64,000 nt of DNA. It comes from Methylomonas koyamae. GTDB taxonomy: Bacteria; Pseudomonadota; Gammaproteobacteria; Methylococcales; Methylomonadaceae. How positions within the stretch are numbered: the stretch's first letter is position 1; each line of letters begins with the position of its first letter. Both the position numbers and the translations under genes were made by a program. Where the stretch lies: assembly GCF_019669905.1 (NCBI RefSeq), contig NZ_AP019777.1:4092001-4156000 (forward strand), in the 5' to 3' direction. Of this stretch, positions 28,404 to 35,882 are shown piece by piece. Under the pieces are notes generated by a model. The model saw only the letters and a program-made list of their open reading frames with translations. It had not been told where the DNA came from and did no database searches.

Positions 28404-29407
28404 TGAATGATTGGTTAAATGATGATGAAGTGGACAGTTTCACGCTTAATGATGACATTGAAAGTGCGGTAATTCGCAAAGCATTAAAAATGCCGCCACA
28501 ACCCCCCATTGATTGGCCGAGTGTTCTAAGTCTTTCGTTGTGGAGCGTATCAGAAACTATTTGCAACATATTTGGAATTGATTCTGAACTGTATGAAAAA
28601 GGCTTGCTTGATTCACCACGCCAAAAATTTGCCGACGCCATGCGAACTAGGCTTGAACGAGAGGCAATGGCCGAGAATCTACCTCATAAAATCGTGGGAG
28701 GCGAGATTTTCTATAAACCAAATTCAGCTATAGCGTGGGCAGTACAGAAAGGTTTTCCCGTAATCCCAGAGTTAAAAGACTATATTTCAAATGTAATAAA
28801 AAATAGAACTGGCGTAGATTGGGGCGTCGATATATTGCCGCTTGAGACGCTAACTGACGAAGATAACCGAGTCTACAACAATTTGGCCGCTTGGTCTTGG
28901 GTTGATGCAATTTATATTCTGCAAGGGTATAAGCCAGTTTTTCAATTAAAAACAGAGCAGGTGCGCTCTCACTTTTCTGGCTTGGTGAATTACTTCACGC
29001 AGTCAATCCAATTAGGTGTTATTGGTAAAGAAATAACCCAAGCGGGTGAAAAATCATTTATTGATTCCCCTGCCAACTGGCAAGCATTTTGGCAGGGTAT
29101 CAGCAAACAAAGTGAAAATGTGGCAAGTAATGATGGCTCAGCAATTAAGCCAAGAAAAAAGCTAATCCCTAAAGAAAGAGAAACAACGGAAAGTCTATTA
29201 TTAATTTACGAGATAACTAAAAAACATAAAGTTAATTACCGAGATGACCTACCAGGACCAAAAGCCTGGGGGAAAATCGTTTCTGGTGAATTTACTAGCG
29301 ATTTAATAAAGGTAGTTTCTGATACAAAGAAAAGCATCACTCTAAACGACGGTGAAAAGTTATATAAAACAAGTTTTTTAGACAAATATCGGAAGCGGTT
29401 TAAATAA
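28400..29407 (+). CDS. Element-borne protein of unknown function
   Basis: 335 residues, AT-rich codon use, coupled to the integrase by an ATGA overlap. No signal peptide or membrane helix. The N-terminal part is acidic (WLNDDEVDSFTLNDD), the middle is rich in aromatic residues, and the C-terminal 90 residues (TESLLLIYEITKKHKVNYRDDLPGPK ... FLDKYRKRF) look like a separate basic, possibly nucleic-acid-binding domain. It is not recognised and could be element maintenance or cargo. A strong terminator follows at once. Confidence 0.8.
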   Translation: MMNDWLNDDEVDSFTLNDDIESAVIRKALKMPPQPPIDWPSVLSLSLWSVSETICNIFGIDSELYEKGLLDSPRQKFADAMRTRLEREAMAENLPHKIVGGEIFYKPNSAIAWAVQKGFPVIPELKDYISNVIKNRTGVDWGVDILPLETLTDEDNRVYNNLAAWSWVDAIYILQGYKPVFQLKTEQVRSHFSGLVNYFTQSIQLGVIGKEITQAGEKSFIDSPANWQAFWQGISKQSENVASNDGSAIKPRKKLIPKERETTESLLLIYEITKKHKVNYRDDLPGPKAWGKIVSGEFTSDLIKVVSDTKKSITLNDGEKLYKTSFLDKYRKRFK

Positions 29408-29418
29408 TAACTCAATAC

Positions 29419-29444
29419 AAAACCGGCTCTAAACCGGTTTTTTT
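29419..29444 (+). terminator. Intrinsic terminator after the int operon
   Basis: Perfect 8-bp stem AAAACCGG / CCGGTTTT with a 7-base loop followed by further T residues, starting 12 bases after the stop codon. It separates the integrase unit from the genes starting at 29597. Confidence 0.85.
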
Positions 29445-29596
29445 ATGCAATAAACGGCACTAAAAACGGCATTAACGGAAACAGGAGCAGCTAATAACAT
29501 AATAAAAATCAATTACTTATAGTATCACCATCAACAGCGGCAAATCTTGGTAGTCGCTGGAGATAAATTTTATCAACTAATAATTGATGGTGATTT

Positions 29597-29836
29597 ATGT
29601 CCCAGAAACAACAAACCGAAGCCGTACAAACGGCAATCATTTATTCCACAGTAAATCAATTCACAAATAAGCATCCTGCCTTTACTAAGGGCGGTATCAG
29701 GGCGCTGATATTCAATGAAAACAACAACGGATTGGCTAAGGCTGGCGCTGTTGTTCGTATTGGCCGGAAAGTCTTGATTGATGAATCAAAATTTTTCGCT
29801 TGGGTTGAGTCACAAAACCAAGGCGGTGCGAAATGA
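29597..29836 (+). CDS. Small DNA-binding protein, possible excisionase
   Basis: 79 residues. FTKGGIRALIFNENNNGLAKAGAVVRIGRKVLIDESKFFAWVESQ resembles the winged-helix/MerR-like domain of AlpA- and Xis-type proteins, in which a helix pair is followed by a wing ending in a trailing helix. It is the first gene of a run of overlapping genes (ATGA overlap with the next). Likely a directionality factor or regulator of the element. The assignment rests on size, fold pattern and context. Confidence 0.65.
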   Translation: MSQKQQTEAVQTAIIYSTVNQFTNKHPAFTKGGIRALIFNENNNGLAKAGAVVRIGRKVLIDESKFFAWVESQNQGGAK

Positions 29837-30366
29837 ATAGCACCGACTTAGCACCGTACAAAATCCAACGCATTGTTGACGGCTCAGAAGTTTACGAAGC
29901 AAACAGCGGATCGACTTCGCCACTGGCGGCTAGAGACCTGCAAAAAAAGCTAACCGGGGACGAGTCCGCAAGGAAGATCAATTACACCCCGCCAGACGGC
30001 ATTAAGCGCAGTCAGCTTGTACCACAGCGCCATTTTGAGCTGTTATCCAGGCTCGCAGATGGCAATTGGCATGCAATCGAGTCGCTGAAATCGATCAGGA
30101 GCGAAACCAGAAAGCCGATAGCCGACATGCGTGCACTTGGCCTAATTATCGAGACTGACCGCAAAAAAGCCGCATATCGCTTGCGTGGAGAGGTCGAGCT
30201 TTATCCGTTGGGCTTAGGCCTTGGCATTCCGACCGTTTGCGATTTATTGCCAAACCTGACCGAATGCCTGGAAATCGAGAAGCAGAAAGCCAAAGCCGAG
30301 ATTGCCAAGCGCATATCAAGAGCAAAGCGCACAGCGGATATGTTAGAGGGGGTTAGTTATGACTAG
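29833..30366 (+). CDS. Element protein with winged-helix-like centre, unknown function
   Basis: 177 residues. The middle (LVPQRHFELLSRLADGNWHAIESLKSI ... ADMRALGLIIETDRKKAAYRL) has the pattern of a winged helix, and the C-terminus is a basic helix (KQKAKAEIAKRISRAKRTADML). Probably DNA-binding. It overlaps the preceding gene by 4 bases and the following small gene by 8. Confidence 0.7.
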   Translation: MNSTDLAPYKIQRIVDGSEVYEANSGSTSPLAARDLQKKLTGDESARKINYTPPDGIKRSQLVPQRHFELLSRLADGNWHAIESLKSIRSETRKPIADMRALGLIIETDRKKAAYRLRGEVELYPLGLGLGIPTVCDLLPNLTECLEIEKQKAKAEIAKRISRAKRTADMLEGVSYD

Positions 30367-30502
30367 CCAGAGAGAAACCGCCCCGCACGGCAATGCAAAG
30401 GCGGCATTTATCAAACAACTTCAAGACCATTTTAACCAGATAAACCAGCTTAAACAAAGGTTGGCGAGGTTTTCTAAATGGCTTAATTCGGTTTTGATTT
30501 AA
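30359..30502 (+). CDS. 47-residue small protein
   Basis: Short frame from an ATG at 30359 to TAA at 30502, with a ribosome site (GAGGGGG) just upstream and an 8-base overlap with the previous gene. The product is basic with an amphipathic helix (FIKQLQDHFNQINQLKQRLARF). It fills the gap to the next gene exactly, which is the main support. Function unknown. Confidence 0.55.
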   Translation: MTSQRETAPHGNAKAAFIKQLQDHFNQINQLKQRLARFSKWLNSVLI

Positions 30503-30511
30503 GGAGCGGTA

Positions 30512-30979
30512 GTGGCGAAACATCCGAAACGCTCTACAGACAACCGGAGTTTTTCGGCAAAGCCTCACCATATTTTTAGACCTAACTTCGCAGCGGGTAC
30601 ACCTTCGCCCGCTGCCGTTCTGAGCCATAAGGCGGCGCATTTGCTCGATAACCTTACGGCTCAATATAACGGCAAAAATAATGGCGACTTGTCGGCGGCT
30701 CCCAAGATTATGGAATTATTCGGCTGGAAATCCCGAGGAAGTATTGACGAATCGCTGACCGAGCTTCTGGCTTTTGGCTTTATTGAACAAACCAGGCAAG
30801 GCGGTAGAAATCAATGCTCACTATATGCGATTACATGGCAACCAATAGACGAATGCGGCGGCAAGTTGGATGTTAAATCAACCATCGTTGCATCGAATCT
30901 ATGGAAGCCAGAGAACGCAGAAAAGCGAGATAAACGGTTCGTGAATAAGTGGGAAGCCATGCGGAAAAAATCAAAATGA
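30512..30979 (+). CDS. Winged-helix protein of plasmid/phage replication type
   Basis: 155 residues, GTG start with a good site (AAGGAG) 7 bases ahead. The core (HLLDNLTAQYNGKNNGDLSAAPKIM, SRGSIDESLTELLAFGFIEQTRQGG, CSLYAITWQPIDECGGKL) belongs to a winged-helix family widespread in proteobacterial plasmids, phages and islands. The stop codon lies one base before a 19-bp repeat array, so the protein is the natural candidate to bind it, as an initiator or autoregulator. That pairing is inference. Confidence 0.72.
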   Translation: MAKHPKRSTDNRSFSAKPHHIFRPNFAAGTPSPAAVLSHKAAHLLDNLTAQYNGKNNGDLSAAPKIMELFGWKSRGSIDESLTELLAFGFIEQTRQGGRNQCSLYAITWQPIDECGGKLDVKSTIVASNLWKPENAEKRDKRFVNKWEAMRKKSK

Positions 30980-30980
30980 C

Positions 30981-31125
30981 TTCCCGGTATAAGGACAAGC
31001 GTTCCCGGTATTCGGACAAGGTTTTTTATGACTTGTCCCCATACCGGGAACAGCCCCTAAAACTTCCCGGTATTCGGACAAGTCAGAGCCATTTTTTAAC
31101 CGCCTCTTCCCGGTATTCGGACACC
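30981..31125 (+). repeat. Iteron-like array, five 19-bp units
   Basis: Consensus TTCCCGGTATTCGGACAAG. Copies at 30981-30999, 31002-31020, 31064-31082 and 31107-31125 are direct. The copy at 31032-31050 is inverted and slightly diverged. Start-to-start spacings of 21, 30, 32 and 43 bases rule out a CRISPR. A TATAAT box begins 3 bases after the last copy. This suits an origin or an operator array. Confidence 0.85.
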
Positions 31126-31233
31126 TTTATAATTTACCAAGGGGGTTTTAGGTTTTATTCGCTTCGATTCCAGGCGGCAATAGCGGCTAGGACTGCACGG
31201 CGGCCAAAATCGGCGAACCTGAATCCCTGAAAC

Positions 31234-31659
31234 ATGCAGAAACAGAACACTATGCCAACGCCAAAATTCAAACCCGGTCAAAGCGGAAACCCAGCGGGCC
31301 GACCGAAAGACAAAACCCCGGCGACATTGCTCAGAAAAGCCATTGCCGACGATATGCCCGACGTGGTTAGAAAACTGGTCGAATTAGCCAAGGAAGGCGA
31401 TGTACAGGCCGCCAAGGTGCTGTTAGACCGGATATGCCCGCCACTCAGGCCGCAAGCCTTGCCGGTCGTTATCGAAACCGGCTCCACCTTGCCGGAAACA
31501 GGCGGCAATGTTGTTACAGCCACGCTAAGCGGCAATGTTCCGCCCGACATTGGTGCCATGCTGATTCGGGCTTTGGCCGAGCAAGGCAAGCTAATCGAAT
31601 TGCAGGAAATGGCCGACCGCTTGCAACGGCTTGAAAAGCTATTGGAGGCCAGACCATGA
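31234..31659 (+). CDS. DUF5681 domain protein
   Basis: 141 residues. The N-terminus FKPGQSGNPAGRPKDK is the DUF5681 hallmark, often found in phage and island proteins. The rest is helical (VVRKLVELAKEGDVQAAKVLLDRI, IGAMLIRALAEQGKLIELQEMADRLQRLEKLL). Function unknown, presumably nucleic-acid related given the basic GRP-type N-terminus. The start could be the ATG at 31252 (MPTPKF) instead. It overlaps the next gene by 4 bases. Confidence 0.78.
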   Translation: MQKQNTMPTPKFKPGQSGNPAGRPKDKTPATLLRKAIADDMPDVVRKLVELAKEGDVQAAKVLLDRICPPLRPQALPVVIETGSTLPETGGNVVTATLSGNVPPDIGAMLIRALAEQGKLIELQEMADRLQRLEKLLEARP

Positions 31660-32141
31660 AGCCCGCCCAAGTGAATAAACTTTATGCCAGGCTGACACCG
31701 CACGAACAAGCGGCGCTTGCCATCGAAGCCGCTGCAAGGCATGACGAGAGCGAAATAGATGCGATTCTGGCACACGTCGAGCACAGGCATTACCTTAGCA
31801 CCCATGCCGACTATACACGGCGTATTCACGCATTAATGACGCTTGCCGGGCAATATGGAATCGAGTATTGGAAAAATCGAGCGCTGATGCTGATAGCTTG
31901 CGAATACGCCGACCAAGGCAATCAGGAAGCCGAAGCCCCGGCCTTGCGGTTCTTAGCCAAGGCGGTTGCGCTGGAATCTGCAATTGTTGAAGTCTGCAAG
32001 CAACTAAAAGTCGATGTAAAGGCAATCAAGACTATGGCGGGCTGTCCTGATGATGACGTGAAGCCGGAAGCATTGCAAAAAGCCGATGCGGAGTTGGTCA
32101 CGCAATATACCGGCATGTTTGCAGGTCTGTTTACTAGCTGA
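31656..32141 (+). CDS. Element protein of unknown function
   Basis: 161 residues, almost wholly helical (YARLTPHEQAALAIEAAARHDESEID ... RRIHALMTLAGQYGIEYWKNRALMLIACEY). No membrane segment or known motif. It is coupled to the DUF5681 gene by an ATGA overlap, so the two probably work together. It is the last gene of the element before a terminator. Confidence 0.72.
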   Translation: MKPAQVNKLYARLTPHEQAALAIEAAARHDESEIDAILAHVEHRHYLSTHADYTRRIHALMTLAGQYGIEYWKNRALMLIACEYADQGNQEAEAPALRFLAKAVALESAIVEVCKQLKVDVKAIKTMAGCPDDDVKPEALQKADAELVTQYTGMFAGLFTS

Positions 32142-32190
32142 AATCCGCCATACATGGCGCTTTTAGCTGGTGTGATAACGTAACAATCTT

Positions 32191-32212
32191 GCCGGGTAAT
32201 ACCGGCTTTTTT
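32191..32212 (+). terminator. Intrinsic terminator at the end of the element gene run
   Basis: GCCGG / CCGGC stem with a 6-base loop followed by six T residues, 50 bases after the last stop codon. Confidence 0.85.
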
Positions 32213-32244
32213 ATTACCTGTTTTTGGGGCGTTTTATTTTGAAT

Positions 32245-32262
32245 TGCAACAAAATTGCAACA
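32245..32262. promoter_or_regulatory. Candidate integrase arm-type site (right)
   Basis: Second exact copy of TGCAACAAAATTGCAACA, 47 bases inside the right attachment repeat. Confidence 0.5.
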
Positions 32263-32308
32263 TTGACAGGCAAGCCAAAAAACAAAAAAACCTAAGACTT
32301 TGATTTGT

Positions 32309-32354
32309 ATGGCGTCCCGGATACGATTCGAACGTACGACCTGTCCCTTAGGAG
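32309..32354. repeat. Right attachment repeat (inside tRNA-Arg)
   Basis: 46 bases identical to 26965-27010. Here they form the 3' half of the intact tRNA-Arg gene, which therefore was restored by the element on integration. Confidence 0.92.
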
Positions 32355-32386
32355 GGGACCGCTCTATCCTACTGAGCTACCGGGAC
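32310..32386 (-). tRNA. tRNA-Arg (anticodon CCU)
   Basis: 77 bases on the minus strand with an encoded CCA end. Acceptor stem GTCCCGG pairs perfectly with CCGGGAC. D arm GCTC...GAGC. Anticodon stem GTCCC/GGGAC around loop CTCCTAA, giving anticodon CCT at 32350-32352. T arm with TTCGAAT. It reads the rare AGG codon, and its 3' half doubles as the attachment site. Confidence 0.95.
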
Positions 32387-32426
32387 CGAGTGAATTTAGC
32401 TGGCGGATTTTAACACAGCGAGCGAG

Positions 32427-33206
32427 TTAGGCTTTCTGTTTTCGAATCTCGACCCGCTCCAAAGACGTGATGAAATACGACAGCTTGGACTGGCTTCTCG
32501 CCGACAGGCCTTCGAAGAAACCGCCGATTTGCACCTTGGGAGAGGTTGCCGAAACCGGTTTGACGAAGCGCACGGCAAAATCGAAATCCATCACGTAATC
32601 GTCGAAATTGATTTGGCAATTCTTGATTACGTCGCCGCGCTGTACCCGGGCTCTATTGACCGGCACAATAACTCCGGCGCCGCCCCTGGACAGATCGAAC
32701 AGATAACCGCCAATCGATATCCCTGTGCGTTGCACGACACCGCTGAACGGTATGTCGATGGCACTGATTTCCAGCCGCGGCGAGCGCCGGCGCTGCGGAT
32801 AAAATACCCGATCCGGCAGCGGCGCCTTGTAGTAATTGATGCCTCTGGAATGGCCAATCTCGATGTCCGTCAAATTAAAAGACAAGTGGATGCCTTTATG
32901 AAAGGTCGATAACTTCAAGGCCCGCGAGCGAAGCAACAAGTCGTTGCCGTGTTTGGGCATCAACTCGTCCAGGATGATGCTGTTTTTGTCCAATTTGATG
33001 CTCAAGATGGACGAGCTGAAATCTTCGGCGAAACCTTCGACTTGAATGCTGCATAACGGTGAGCTGTTCTCGATTTCTCCGAGCAGCCGGGCGATTTTGT
33101 CCGGGTCGGTGATGAAATTCGGATTTTCGAACGCCAATAAATCGTCTTCGGCTTCAGGCGCCGATACGTTCGCTTTGGAAAAAAAATGCTTCAGCTTGCT
33201 CAGCAT
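32427..33206 (-). CDS. ycgR: YcgR-type PilZ flagellar brake protein
   Basis: 259 residues. N-terminal YcgR domain (about 30-140), then a PilZ domain with both c-di-GMP contacts: the RxxxR region RRRSPRLEIS and DLSRGGAG (D/NxSxxG). Such proteins bind c-di-GMP and slow flagellar rotation by acting on the stator or switch. It is downstream of flgM-flgN on the same strand, which supports a flagellar role. Two GGDEF-EAL proteins elsewhere in the window could feed it. Confidence 0.87.
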   Translation of the reverse strand: MLSKLKHFFSKANVSAPEAEDDLLAFENPNFITDPDKIARLLGEIENSSPLCSIQVEGFAEDFSSSILSIKLDKNSIILDELMPKHGNDLLLRSRALKLSTFHKGIHLSFNLTDIEIGHSRGINYYKAPLPDRVFYPQRRRSPRLEISAIDIPFSGVVQRTGISIGGYLFDLSRGGAGVIVPVNRARVQRGDVIKNCQINFDDYVMDFDFAVRFVKPVSATSPKVQIGGFFEGLSARSQSKLSYFITSLERVEIRKQKA

Positions 33207-33240
33207 GTCAAGCGGCCCGTAAACTAGTTCGGCGCCCAGT

Positions 33241-33735
33241 CTACACTGAAATTAAGGTATGCGAAAACAGCTCGTTACGGGTCACGCCATCCGGTCCGTA
33301 GGTGGCCGCCAGCGGGGATTTACCGCGTAATATTTGCAAAGAACGCTGGGTATGTCGGCTCAACAGCGCGATGCTCGCACCGTTTTGTTCGTTAAGCGCG
33401 CGGCAATTTTCTGACAGCTTGGCGAGGCCGGCCCAACTGCCCCGGACACCTTCGACGCGGATGCCGGCGGCGTCGGCTTTGGCAAGGTATTTTGTGACGC
33501 CTTCGTTACCGACGCTTAGCTGTTCGGTGGCCAAGACTTGACCCAGTTGCTTGGTAAATTGCTCGAGCTGGGCTACCAACTCTCTTTTGTTGGCTGCGAT
33601 ATTGGCTATCGCCTCCGGGTCGATTTTCTGCTTGAGCTTATCGGATTCGATGGTTAACAGCTCGAACAGGCTTTGTGCCGCCTTTAACGCATTGGCGAGC
33701 AATTTTTCGGTGATGGGATATGTTTTTTCTATCAT
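33241..33735 (-). CDS. flgN: Flagellar export chaperone FlgN
   Basis: 164 residues, mostly helical, with the FlgN pattern (ANALKAAQSLFELLTIESDKLKQ ... LVAQLEQFTKQL). It escorts the hook-junction proteins FlgK and FlgL, both encoded in this window, to the flagellar export gate. It lies 4 bases downstream of flgM, as in most gammaproteobacteria. Confidence 0.87.
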   Translation of the reverse strand: MIEKTYPITEKLLANALKAAQSLFELLTIESDKLKQKIDPEAIANIAANKRELVAQLEQFTKQLGQVLATEQLSVGNEGVTKYLAKADAAGIRVEGVRGSWAGLAKLSENCRALNEQNGASIALLSRHTQRSLQILRGKSPLAATYGPDGVTRNELFSHTLISV

Positions 33736-33739
33736 AACG

Positions 33740-34045
33740 TCATGTACTGTCGGGTAACTGTTTATCGAATTGCAGCATTTTCTCAGCCACGCGTTCAGCG
33801 TTGACTTGGTAGCTGCCAGCCTGGATCGCCGCTTTTATCGCTGCCACCCGGTCTTCGTTGACCACTGGCGTTGCAGCGCCGGCGGCCGACGCCGTTTTAA
33901 TATCCTGGGCGGTGGCGGTGATCTCGACAGTATCGGTAACGACACCGCTCTCGGTCCGTTGTTTAGGCTCAGCCGCATCTTTAACCCCAGGTTTTGCGGG
34001 CACTGAGGTCGTAACAGGCTTGCCGGTGATTGATTCGATAGCCAT
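33740..34045 (-). CDS. flgM: Anti-sigma-28 factor FlgM
   Basis: 101 residues. Disordered N-terminal half (ITGKPVTTSVPAKPGVKDAAEPKQ) and a C-terminal sigma-28-binding helix region (EDRVAAIKAAIQAGSYQVNAERVAEKML). It holds FliA inactive until it is secreted through the finished hook. A near-consensus sigma-28 promoter lies upstream, so FlgM is made under the sigma factor it inhibits. Confidence 0.9.
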   Translation of the reverse strand: MAIESITGKPVTTSVPAKPGVKDAAEPKQRTESGVVTDTVEITATAQDIKTASAAGAATPVVNEDRVAAIKAAIQAGSYQVNAERVAEKMLQFDKQLPDST

Positions 34046-34079
34046 GGCGAAATTCCCAAGTTAGTTTTATCTGAAGCAT

Positions 34080-34106
34080 TTAGCGGCATCATAGTAAATT
34101 CCTTTA
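34080..34106 (-). promoter_or_regulatory. Sigma-28 promoter of flgM-flgN
   Basis: On the minus strand TAAAGGAA, 11 bases, then GCCGCTAA, against the FliA consensus TAAAGTTT-N11-GCCGATAA. The spacing is exact and only four positions differ. It lies about 35 bases upstream of the flgM ATG. Confidence 0.75.
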
Positions 34107-34115
34107 GCGCCAATT

Positions 34116-34811
34116 TTAAAAATTAACCGAAACTTGGCCGGCATTGACCACGACGGCTTGAATCACGCGCTTGGAAGACAGGTTCCGCACGCTGATTTTC
34201 TGGCCCTTCGCGCCGTCGCTCATCGCCGCCCCGACCGCACTGATCACGACTCCGGCTTTGCTGGATTCGATATTCACCCGTTCGCCGCGGCGAACCACCG
34301 TCGGATCGGTAACTAGTTGCCGATTCAACACGCTGCCTGCCGGAATATTCCGCGCGGCCTGCTTGTCCAGCACATCGCTGATATCGGTAACGTAGCCCTG
34401 CGGCAGCATGCCGGCATCGCGGGTCTCCACATTCAAGTGCTCTTGCCGAATAATGTCGTTGCGCAGCATCGACTTGTTCAATACAAACACGTCCTTAAAC
34501 GACTTGACCAACACCGTGCTGTATATGGTCCAGCCCTTATCGCCGTAACAACGGACGCCGACGGTATTGCGGCCTGGCTTAATTTCCCCGGTTTGGGCAA
34601 ACACTTGCAGCGCTTGCTCGCAGTTAGGCAATTGCAGACGGGGATCCGGCTGCGCCAGGTTGATTTCGTATTTGCCCCCCGCTTCCAGCGCGGACTGGAC
34701 GAATTGGTTAATCGCATCCTGGATTTGCTGAGCGGACTGGAATCCACCGCCCAACGCCATTCCCGACGCCAACATCAAAATTCCGGGTAACATTCGTTTG
34801 TTCATATTCAA
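34116..34811 (-). CDS. flgA: Flagellar P-ring assembly chaperone FlgA
   Basis: 231 residues with a signal peptide (LPGILMLASGMALGGG), an N-terminal region and the C-terminal SAF-type domain (DIIRQEHLNVETRDAGMLPQGYVTD, LDKQAARNIPAGSVLNRQLV, GERVNIESSKAGVVISAVG). It is a periplasmic chaperone for FlgI. It is divergent from cheV and has its own sigma-54 motif. The minus-strand unit flgA-flgM-flgN-ycgR has a second entry point at the flgM promoter. Confidence 0.92.
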   Translation of the reverse strand: MNMNKRMLPGILMLASGMALGGGFQSAQQIQDAINQFVQSALEAGGKYEINLAQPDPRLQLPNCEQALQVFAQTGEIKPGRNTVGVRCYGDKGWTIYSTVLVKSFKDVFVLNKSMLRNDIIRQEHLNVETRDAGMLPQGYVTDISDVLDKQAARNIPAGSVLNRQLVTDPTVVRRGERVNIESSKAGVVISAVGAAMSDGAKGQKISVRNLSSKRVIQAVVVNAGQVSVNF

Positions 34812-34843
34812 TCGCCATTTTTTTGACTTGCCCTAAGCTTTCA

Positions 34844-34857
34844 GCATAAAACGTACC
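34844..34857 (-). promoter_or_regulatory. Sigma-54 promoter of flgA
   Basis: Minus strand TGGTACGTTTTATGCT has the invariant GG (34857-34856), ten bases, then GC (34845-34844), close to TGGCACG-N4-TTGC. It lies 33 bases before the flgA ATG. Confidence 0.75.
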
Positions 34858-34865
34858 AGCAAATT

Positions 34866-34892
34866 TCAAGTAAACCCAAGTAATGCCGCTAT
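34866..34892 (+). promoter_or_regulatory. Sigma-28-like promoter of cheV
   Basis: TCAAGTAA at 34866, 11 bases, then GCCGCTAT at 34885. The -35 matches the TCAAG form used by FliA in pseudomonads and the -10 matches six of eight consensus bases. The ATG of cheV is 30 bases downstream. Confidence 0.5.
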
Positions 34893-34921
34893 AATTGAGC
34901 GAACGTTATTCAGGGGGTTAT

Positions 34922-35854
34922 ATGGCCGGAGTCTTAGACGGGGTAGATCAACGAACCAAGCTAGCAGGACACAACCGATTCGAATTGCTTTTGTTCAAAT
35001 TGGTCAGCCGCCAGCGATTCGGGATCAATGTGTTCAAGGTCCAGGAAGTCATTCAATGCCCCCCGCTGACCCAAATCCCCAACTCGCATTCCGTGATTTG
35101 CGGCGTAGCCCACTTGCGCGGCAAAACCATACCGGTGCTGGACCTATCGATGGCGATCGGCATGCGCCCGCTGCAACGAGACTCGGGTTGCTACGTCATC
35201 GTCACCGAATATAACCGCTCCATCCAGGGTTTTCTGGTCGGTTCGGTGGACCGGATCATTAATATCGGTTGGGAACAGGTCAAAGCCCCGCCCACAGGCA
35301 CCGGCAAGGAAAGTTATCTGACCGCGGTAACCGAAATCGAAGGCGAACTGATCGAAGTCATCGACGTGGAAAAAGTCATGAAAGAGGTGATCGGCGGCCG
35401 CGAGGAGGCTTCAGCGGAAACCATAGATCAAAACGTGATGAGCCAAAACGACCATATCCTGGTCGTGGACGACTCTTCGGTCGCCAGAAACCAGGTGAAG
35501 CGGGTTTGCGAACAAATCGGCATCGAGTGCACCCTGCTGAAAGACGGCCAGGAAGCCTGGGACCATTTATGCGCATTGGTTGCGGAAGGGACCAAAATCG
35601 AACAACGCTATTCGATGATCATTTCCGACGTGGAAATGCCGCGAATGGACGGCTACACGCTAGCGACCAAAATCAAAGCCGATCCGAACATGAAACACAT
35701 CTACCTGATCCTGCACACATCGTTGAGCGGCGTCTTCAATACCTCGATGGTGCAAAAAGTCGGCGCAAACGAATTTTTAGCCAAGTTCGATCCGGACTCG
35801 CTGATGCAGTCCATCCAAAAACGGCTGAGAGTCAACCACGCCGGCCACGCCTGA
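34922..35854 (+). CDS. cheV: Chemotaxis coupling protein CheV
   Basis: 310 residues. CheW-like domain at about 20-165 (FELLLFKLVSRQRFGINVFKVQEVI, VAHLRGKTIPVLDL) and receiver domain at about 180-305 with the phospho-acceptor aspartate in ISDVEMPRMDGY. It couples chemoreceptors to CheA and adapts by phosphorylation. The ATG at 34922 is preferred over an upstream TTG (34895) because CAGGGGG lies just before it and the TTG falls within the promoter region. Confidence 0.92.
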   Translation: MAGVLDGVDQRTKLAGHNRFELLLFKLVSRQRFGINVFKVQEVIQCPPLTQIPNSHSVICGVAHLRGKTIPVLDLSMAIGMRPLQRDSGCYVIVTEYNRSIQGFLVGSVDRIINIGWEQVKAPPTGTGKESYLTAVTEIEGELIEVIDVEKVMKEVIGGREEASAETIDQNVMSQNDHILVVDDSSVARNQVKRVCEQIGIECTLLKDGQEAWDHLCALVAEGTKIEQRYSMIISDVEMPRMDGYTLATKIKADPNMKHIYLILHTSLSGVFNTSMVQKVGANEFLAKFDPDSLMQSIQKRLRVNHAGHA

Positions 35855-35882
35855 TCAGGGTAGCGCGGAATTTGTATCCTCC

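Larger units (their letters stand above)
26965..32354. mobile_element. Integrative element in tRNA-Arg(CCU)
   Basis: About 5.4 kb bounded by perfect 46-bp direct repeats that equal the 3' half of a tRNA-Arg gene. It carries a tyrosine integrase at the left end and seven further small genes: an unknown gene, a possible excisionase, winged-helix proteins, a DUF5681 protein and others. It also has an iteron array and two strong hairpin terminators. It is visibly AT-richer than its flanks. No capsid, conjugation or recognised resistance gene is seen, so it is a cryptic or satellite-type mobilisable element. The intact tRNA is rebuilt at the right end. Confidence 0.88.

Noticed and set aside
30981..31125. 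CRISPR array
   Set aside because: Units are 19 bp, one is inverted, spacers vary from 2 to 24 bases, and there is no cas gene. An iteron array fits better.
30949..31230. 93-residue coding frame through the iterons
   Set aside because: It overlaps the end of the winged-helix gene, its repeated peptide arises only from the DNA repeats, and it has no ribosome site.
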